Assembly (NCBI RefSeq): GCF_002352765.1
Contig: NZ_KZ293963.1
Span: 2,130,368-2,194,367 of the forward strand
Reading direction: 5' to 3'
Origin: Alteribacter populi
GTDB taxonomy: Bacteria > Bacillota > Bacilli > Bacillales > Salisediminibacteriaceae
Length of the DNA: 64,000 nt
Shown here piece by piece: positions 59,633 through 64,000 of the stretch. The position numbers and the translations under genes are program-made. The notes beneath the pieces were generated by a model. It did not search any database and was not told the DNA's origin. It was given only the letters and a program-made list of their open reading frames with translations. Each line of letters begins with the position of its first letter. Within the stretch, counting starts at the first letter, position 1.

Positions 59633-59672
59633 TTAATAAAAAAAATGTGAGCTTCATTTTTAACGATGAAGC
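59633..59672 (-). terminator. Terminator overlapping the end of the tetR gene
   Basis: GCTTCAT (59651-59657) pairs with ATGAAGC (59665-59671), spanning the stop codon; the A-run at 59636-59645 gives a minus-strand T-tract. It would separate tetR from the SMR genes, consistent with their having their own operator. Confidence 0.7.
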
Positions 59673-60235
59673 CCGAGGCCATGGCCCAAGAACTCAAGTA
59701 CTTCCTGCTTTTGAAAACGAGCATTGTCTTCCTCGCCGCTATCATACATATATACTTGTTCTGCTGCAGACTCAATGAGCCCAATGATCAGCTTTGACGT
59801 ACGTTCAGTGTGAACATTATCACGAATGATTCCAGATTCCTTTGCTCGATTTAAAAGCATGCTCACCCATTCGTAAAAAGGCGCATAGATCGCCTCCCAC
59901 TCTTTTAAATGCTCGGTTTGTGTAAGTCCAGCATAAATAAGAGAAAACACGTCGCGATATTCTCTTGTCAACATAAACACGACATCGACAATCTGTTCAA
60001 GCTTAGTTGAAAAAGAGGCACCTTCCTGTACATGATCTTTAATTTCCGTCATTATTTTATCTACCATCACCCCTGCAATAGCAGGCATAACAGATAGCTT
60101 CGACGGGAAGTATAAATAAAACGTCCCTTGAGCAATGCCAGCAACCTTCACGATATCAGCAACCTTCGTCTTCTCAATCCCCTTTTCACGAAAGACATCA
60201 ATAGCTGCATGAATAATTTTTTCTTTTTTATCCAT
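59660..60235 (-). CDS. TetR-family repressor of the SMR exporter
   Basis: The 191-residue regulator has an N-terminal TetR helix-turn-helix (KEKIIHAAIDVFREKGIEKTKVADIVKVAGIAQGTFYLYFPSK) and an all-helical ligand domain. Matching inverted repeats lie upstream of this gene (60253-60269) and of the SMR pair (59612-59628), so it probably represses both itself and the exporter and is released by the exported compound. Confidence 0.88.
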   Translation of the reverse strand: MDKKEKIIHAAIDVFREKGIEKTKVADIVKVAGIAQGTFYLYFPSKLSVMPAIAGVMVDKIMTEIKDHVQEGASFSTKLEQIVDVVFMLTREYRDVFSLIYAGLTQTEHLKEWEAIYAPFYEWVSMLLNRAKESGIIRDNVHTERTSKLIIGLIESAAEQVYMYDSGEEDNARFQKQEVLEFLGHGLGLHR

Positions 60236-60252
60236 CTCTTACCCCCTCCAAC

Positions 60253-60269
60253 TGACTGACTATCATTCA
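60253..60269. promoter_or_regulatory. TetR operator before tetR (autoregulation)
   Basis: TGACTGA-CTA-TCATTCA matches the operator before the SMR genes in 13 of 14 arm positions and in spacing. Confidence 0.7.
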
Positions 60270-60312
60270 TTTTACAGTCTAACTCGACTGTTGTCAACAG
60301 GTGCCTCAACAG

Positions 60313-60362
60313 GTGCCTGACCCCCACCACTGTACGGCATTAACGTGGTGGGGGTCAGGCAC
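60313..60362. repeat. GGTGCCTGACCCCC hairpin repeat (copy B)
   Basis: Perfect 18-bp arms, GTGCCTGACCCCCACCAC (60313-60330) and its complement (60345-60362), surround TGTACGGCATTAAC. A direct repeat, AACAGGTGCCT, occurs at its left edge (60298-60318 region). Differences from copy A in the inner stem are compensatory, so base pairing is kept. Confidence 0.85.
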
Positions 60363-60377
60363 TCTATTTAAGGTTCA

Positions 60378-60545
60378 TTATTCAGCAACGTTGTCCTTTC
60401 GCTTCTCTTCATTTCTATCATGGAGCTTACGAGGCCAAAAGCTCCATTTCCCTAATTTAATAATAATAGAAGGAACTAGAATCGTTCGCACTAAGAAAGT
60501 ATCTAATAACACCCCAAGCGCAACTGATGGTATCTGCGTAGCAGC
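60378..60545 (-). pseudogene. C-terminal fragment of an MMPL-family transporter
   Basis: On the minus strand the frame QIPSVALGVLLDTFLVRTIL followed by VPSIIIKLGKWSFWPRKLHD and a charged tail to a stop at 60378-60380 is the typical end of an MMPL/RND-like lipid or drug exporter (last membrane helix with GVLLDTFLVRT, then WWP-type motif). Everything upstream of this is missing: the sequence runs directly into the truncated response regulator in another frame. This is a deletion remnant. Confidence 0.75.
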
Positions 60546-60890
60546 GCTCTAATCCGAAATAGGAACTCTTTTAGTTCAAACGGCTTGACCAGATAATCAT
60601 CGGTTCCTAAAGAAAACCCTTTCTCCTTATCTTGAATCTGGGACTTCGCTGTGAGCATAATCACCGGCAATTCGTAATGCTCATTTATTTCTTTTGTCAA
60701 TTGATAGCCATCCATTTCAGGCATCATAATATCGACAACGGCTAAGTTAACATCATTTTCTTCAAGTAAATTCAGAGCTTCCAGACCATTAGAAGCTTGT
60801 ATCACATTAAAGCCTTCTTCTCCTAAGTACCTACTTATTAACTTTCTAATATGTTTATCGTCATCCACGATAAGAATCGTCTCATGATCA
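60503..60890 (-). pseudogene. Truncated two-component response regulator
   Basis: Only a receiver domain is left: ILIVDDDKHIRKLISRYL, phosphoacceptor Asp in NLAVVDIMMPEMDG, VIMLTAKS, and the switch Lys in TDDYLVKPFELKEFLFRIRALLRRY. OmpR-type regulators continue with a DNA-binding domain of about 100 residues; here the frame turns after LLRRY into eight out-of-frame residues from the MMPL fragment and stops at 60503. At the 5' end no start codon is in frame next to the homology; an ATG at about 60890 is one base out of frame, and the region above it contains repeat sequence. The gene is broken at both ends. Confidence 0.75.
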
Positions 60891-60919
60891 TCCCATCCTT
60901 TTAAAAAAGGGTGCCATTC

Positions 60920-61015
60920 TAAGTTAGCTTTTTGAGTGTTAAACAAGTAAAGATTTGCCCAGTCCCGTTGGACATTACAGATTCTTAACTCCAAAAGCAA
61001 CAAATGTCTATTATT
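60920..61015. repeat. Degenerate MITE-like copy upstream of the broken response regulator
   Basis: GCTTTTTGAGTGTTAAACAAG (60927-60947) and the complement of TTTGTTGCTTTTGGAGTTAA (60985-61004) face each other, matching the inner arms of the 18394-18489 element (TTTGTTGC-TTTTTGAG-YGTTA). Arms are imperfect and the outer ends are lost. Confidence 0.45.
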
Positions 61016-61051
61016 TTAGTATAGGTTAATGGCTAAAATTCTACTTTCAAA

Positions 61052-62281
61052 CTAGTCCAAATTGCGAAAGGATCGGCTTTTCCATATTAGCAAAATACTA
61101 AGAACAAAACCTCCTATGCCTGAAATAGCCAGAACCGTCTGGATCGGAAGTGCTGCTGCAACGAGAATCGAGATGAGCCCAAAGGCAATTGGTTCAAACC
61201 CACTTGCAGCAAGCGTAATAATACTCATCACACGTCCCAGCTTATCTTTATCTGTTTTCTCCTGCACCATCGTCACTGTAGGTAAATAAACAAACATAGC
61301 GACGAAACCTGTTAACGCAGCTAATAATACAAGGAGTGAGAATACCTCCAACTGACTAAACAAAATAAACAGTACAAAACTTACTAACAATGAAGCAAAA
61401 ACTAATCGACCTCTCTGTTTCTTTACATTCCATATCACGATCAAGATACTTGCTGAAAACGTTCCGAGAGCTAACCCGCCTTCAAGTAAACTCAGTTCAA
61501 ATGGTCTCCCACCCAGCGCTTCCACTAGGATCGGAAAGCTAATAAGAATCGGTCCAATCATAAACAAATTGATTATTACAATAGAGAGGGTCCCCGTTCT
61601 ATGAACGTCAGACCGTCTCACATAATTCAATCCTTCCACTAAGTCTTTCACAGCACTTTGTTTTTCCCCAGTTCGAGCTGACTTTGGGTCTCGAATTAAT
61701 GGAGGAAACACAAAAACAGCAGATAGGAAAATTAACAGAGCCGAAGCAGAAAACGTAAGCGTGAAATCACCAATTGTTAAAAGGACCCCTGCTAATAAAG
61801 GTCCTAAAATAAACATTAACTCTGTTGACCCTTGAAACAAAGAATTGGCTCGCTGCAATTGTTCATCACTCACAATAATCGGGATCATCGATGAAACAGC
61901 TGGAAAAAAGAATGCGTCCAAAAATCCAAATACGAAAGCAATCCCAATCAACGAAGTCACACTTAACCAATCATTTGTAAAAAGCACAATCATTGCAATC
62001 ATGACCAATGCTTGAAGAAGATTTGTCACGAACATGATCAAGGACTTGCGAATCTTATCGGCTAGTATCCCTCCGTAAACCATCATAACAACCCGTGGGA
62101 TCGACATAGACATAAGTACGATCCCTAAGACTGCTGGCTCGTTCAAAGCATCCACGATAAACCAGGAAACGGACAAAAAAAACATCGAGAATCCGAGCAT
62201 TACACATAATCCTGCTAACCAAACGAGAACAAACGAACGATTTTTTAATAATGACTTTTCTAAAAGATGACGATTGACCAT
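61052..62281 (-). CDS. MFS-family exporter
   Basis: This 409-residue major facilitator has 12 predicted membrane helices. It resembles the MFS_3/enterobactin-exporter-like drug efflux group: LVWLAGLCVMLGFSMFFLSVSWFI, the loop motif YGGILADKIRKSLIMFVTN between helices 2 and 3, FLDAFFFPAVSSMIPIIVSDEQLQRANSLFQGSTELMFILGPLLAGVLL and the central loop. The substrate is unknown. It stands 49 bp from the MocR-type gene upstream, with no recognisable own regulator. Confidence 0.87.
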   Translation of the reverse strand: MVNRHLLEKSLLKNRSFVLVWLAGLCVMLGFSMFFLSVSWFIVDALNEPAVLGIVLMSMSIPRVVMMVYGGILADKIRKSLIMFVTNLLQALVMIAMIVLFTNDWLSVTSLIGIAFVFGFLDAFFFPAVSSMIPIIVSDEQLQRANSLFQGSTELMFILGPLLAGVLLTIGDFTLTFSASALLIFLSAVFVFPPLIRDPKSARTGEKQSAVKDLVEGLNYVRRSDVHRTGTLSIVIINLFMIGPILISFPILVEALGGRPFELSLLEGGLALGTFSASILIVIWNVKKQRGRLVFASLLVSFVLFILFSQLEVFSLLVLLAALTGFVAMFVYLPTVTMVQEKTDKDKLGRVMSIITLAASGFEPIAFGLISILVAAALPIQTVLAISGIGGFVLSILLIWKSRSFRNLD

Positions 62282-62329
62282 AACTCATTCTCCTTAATAT
62301 TACGTACCCTCTTGTGAACTTGTTTCAAA

Positions 62330-63751
62330 TTACGTTCGATGCTCTGCTTTAAATATTTGTCCTAGTCTATAAATGCCCTGTTTAATATCATTTAACGAGG
62401 CAAATGCATATGACAACCGGAGATATTGATCCGGCTGCTTTGCATAAATACTTCCTGGATTAAGAAGAACACCTTCAGATAAAGCTTTTTCGAATAAATT
62501 CCTTATATGAAACTGAGGCTGAATCTTTACCCATATAAAAAAGCCCCCACCTGGCTCCTCCCAAGTAGCAAACCTTGCTAAATTCTCTTCTAAAGCCTTC
62601 ACAGCAATTTCTCTACGAACCTTAAGCTGTTCTCTGACAACTTTTAGGTGATCATCGTATAAACCGCTAGACAGCCATTCCGATGCTACCCGCTGAGATA
62701 AAGAACTTGAGCCATAATCGGACTGCATTTTCAAATCAGATAGTCTTTCAATGACAGATTCAGGTCCGACAATCCAACCAATCCTTAATCCTGGGCTTAA
62801 AGATTTGGATAAACTGCCAAGGTACAGTACATTTCCATACTTATCATTTACTTTTACAGGAACTGGCGGCGCGTTGTCAATCCATAAATCTCCATAGACA
62901 TCGTCTTCAATGATCGGAATTTGTTCTTTTTCACAAACGGTAATGAGTTCTTGACGTCTTCTGTCCGGCATCAAGATACCAGTGGGGTTATGAAAAGTTG
63001 GATTGACATACAAAATAGCGTTCTCTTGTTGTTTTTTTATTATAGGTATGGTGCTGGGAATAAGTCCATCATCGTCCATCGGTAAGCCATGAAGTTTCAT
63101 TTCAGCCGACTGAAACACTGATAGTGAATAAAGATAAGAAGGCTTTTCCAAAAAAATCGTCGATCCCCTTCTTAAAAGACCGATCGATATGAGTTGTAAT
63201 GCCTGTAATGCCCCAGATACTATTAAAATCGATGATGGAGACGTGTAGATCCCCTTATTTTTCAAATGGTGACTAATGGCTTGACGTAATTCTAAATTCC
63301 CTCTTGGCTCTTCATATCCAATCGGTGAAAGGGTATCGGCAACTTTCACCATGACTTGTTTCATTTTCTCTAATGGAAACGTTTCTGGAGCCAGTTCACT
63401 TTTACCCAGTTGAATAAATTTTTTATTTGCTTCAGTCTCATTTATTTCTTTTACAGTTTTAACACTTGCTTTATGAATTCCAAATGTAACATTTTCATTC
63501 CAGTTTACGGGCTTATTTTTATGCATCAGCGTCCAAGTATTATTTACGACAACCGTTCCCTTCCCCATTTTCCCCTCGATCAGTCCATCTGCCGTTAATT
63601 CTTCTAAAGCAGTAATAACAGTACTTCGGTTCACTGCAAACAACTTTGCTAAGTCACGCTGACTTGGAATCTTACTTCCTATCGACCATTCACCTCTTGC
63701 AATTTTCTCCCTTATGTAGTCAATAATGTCGTTATATTTCGTTTTTCTCAT
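62330..63751 (-). CDS. MocR-type regulator (GntR winged helix fused to aminotransferase domain)
   Basis: The 473-residue protein has an N-terminal GntR winged helix (about 1-75: YNDIIDYIREKIARGEW, IPSQRDLAKLFAVNRSTVITALEELTADGLIEGKMGKGTVV) and a fold-type I PLP aminotransferase domain (about 110-470) with YEEPRGNLELRQAISHHL, NPTFHNPTGILMP, IEDDVYGDLW and PLP-Lys in YLGSLSKSLSPGLRIGWIVG. MocR proteins sense PLP or amino compounds and regulate divergent genes. Here the divergent gene is an EamA transporter start at 63916, and repeated CTGGTTG motifs lie between. Confidence 0.9.
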   Translation of the reverse strand: MRKTKYNDIIDYIREKIARGEWSIGSKIPSQRDLAKLFAVNRSTVITALEELTADGLIEGKMGKGTVVVNNTWTLMHKNKPVNWNENVTFGIHKASVKTVKEINETEANKKFIQLGKSELAPETFPLEKMKQVMVKVADTLSPIGYEEPRGNLELRQAISHHLKNKGIYTSPSSILIVSGALQALQLISIGLLRRGSTIFLEKPSYLYSLSVFQSAEMKLHGLPMDDDGLIPSTIPIIKKQQENAILYVNPTFHNPTGILMPDRRRQELITVCEKEQIPIIEDDVYGDLWIDNAPPVPVKVNDKYGNVLYLGSLSKSLSPGLRIGWIVGPESVIERLSDLKMQSDYGSSSLSQRVASEWLSSGLYDDHLKVVREQLKVRREIAVKALEENLARFATWEEPGGGFFIWVKIQPQFHIRNLFEKALSEGVLLNPGSIYAKQPDQYLRLSYAFASLNDIKQGIYRLGQIFKAEHRT

Positions 63752-63767
63752 TTATGACGTTTCTCCT

Positions 63768-63893
63768 TCAACCAACCCACCGCTCCAAAAAATAAACTGG
63801 TTGGTTTTAATTTTTCTAACTGGTTGCAGACAGTGTATCAGTTAATGGATATCATTGGAATTAGTAACGATCAAAAACATATTTGGTTGGTTT
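63768..63893. promoter_or_regulatory. Divergent MocR/EamA control region with repeated GGTTGG motifs
   Basis: AACTGGTTGG (63795-63804) and AACTGGTTGC (63818-63827) are direct repeats 23 bp apart. TTTGGTTGGTTT (63882-63893) is a third copy, and CAACCAACC (63769-63777) is one in the opposite orientation. Direct repeats about two helical turns apart are typical MocR-family targets. Confidence 0.5.
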
Positions 63894-63915
63894 CGATTAG
63901 GAGGGAGTAAATGTC

Positions 63916-64000
63916 ATGGACACGAGCCTAAAATTAAGGATACTATCTGCACATGTCTTAATCATCACACTTTGGGCATCTGCCTATTCAGGAATTAGAG
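63916..64000 (+). CDS. EamA/DMT-family transporter (partial, runs off the window)
   Basis: The first 28 residues (MDTSLKLRILSAHVLIITLW then ASAYSGIR) fit the first membrane helix of a DMT-superfamily metabolite exporter, with the LWASAYxGIR pattern. AGGAGGG lies 10 nt upstream of the ATG. Divergent from the MocR-type gene, which probably controls it. The rest lies outside the window. Confidence 0.7.
   Translation, partial: MDTSLKLRILSAHVLIITLWASAYSGIR

Noticed and set aside
60301..60552. 83-codon plus-strand frame over the hairpin repeat and MMPL fragment
   Set aside because: The opposite strand carries clear MMPL homology; this frame has none.
1..64000. CRISPR array, tRNA, rRNA, integrase or insertion sequence with transposase
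   Set aside because: No regularly spaced repeats, no tRNA-like or rRNA sequence and no transposase or integrase proteins were seen.

Overview
The window looks like chromosomal DNA of a low-GC, Gram-positive, endospore-type Bacillaceae. It has strong AGGAGG-type ribosome sites, SAM-I and cobalamin riboswitches, a Firmicutes BirA operator, a GbsR-type regulator beside a betaine transporter, and a binding-protein sugar transporter without its own ATPase. Several exported proteins (the 5'-nucleotidase, BtuF and OpuAC) are very rich in Asp and Glu. Together with the OpuA system this hints at a halotolerant or alkaliphilic member, which is an inference. There are no rRNA, tRNA, CRISPR, transposase or phage genes.

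Layout. Nearly all genes are on the minus strand; only opuA and the last partial gene are on plus. 0.1-7 kb: a large secreted 5'-nucleotidase/phosphoesterase, a stand-alone secY, a methyltransferase and a DUF421 protein. 7-18.4 kb: a carbohydrate locus with GntR and LacI regulators, an ABC importer, a Gfo/Idh oxidoreductase, and a ROK kinase, SIS isomerase/deaminase, PfkB kinase and class II aldolase that together could take an imported aldose or amino sugar to triose phosphates. 18.7-40.1 kb: a B12/methionine block. Corrinoid uptake (btuFC and a btuD-cbiZ fusion) and nucleotide-loop assembly (cbiB, cobD, cobU, cobS, cobC and a degenerate cobU paralogue) follow one cobalamin riboswitch. A second cobalamin riboswitch precedes btuR/cobA and then cobB, cobQ and cobT. 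Between them an S-box leader controls metI-metC-yitJ-metH, whose last gene consumes the cobalamin.

40.6-47.2 kb: a biotin operon bioH-bioC-bioW-bioA-bioF-bioD-bioB behind a clear BirA operator. It holds both known types of pimelate supply, BioC/BioH and BioW. 47.5-54.1 kb: a sugar-acid locus (Na+/solute symporter, GntR regulator, KDG-type kinase, DgaF-like aldolase, DgaE-like ammonia-lyase, amidohydrolase), read here as a non-PTS route for an N-acylated 2-amino sugar acid such as glucosaminate. Three palindromic candidate operators mark its control regions. 54.1-54.8 kb holds decayed sequence and a possible small membrane ORF.

54.8-58.9 kb: a GbsR-type regulator divergent from opuAA-AB-AC (compatible-solute uptake). 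58.9-60.3 kb: a paired SMR exporter with its TetR repressor and matching operators. 60.3-61.0 kb: a scar in which a truncated response regulator is joined to the C-terminal tail of an MMPL transporter, bounded by repeats. 61-64 kb: an MFS exporter, a MocR-type regulator and the divergent start of an EamA-family transporter.

Dispersed small repeats are a second theme. They include a MITE-like family (12.06-12.24, 18.39-18.49 and a decayed copy at 60.92-61.01 kb), a GGTGCCTGACCCCC hairpin family (near 0.04, 58.9 and 60.3 kb) and a GC-rich element at 39.3-39.5 kb.
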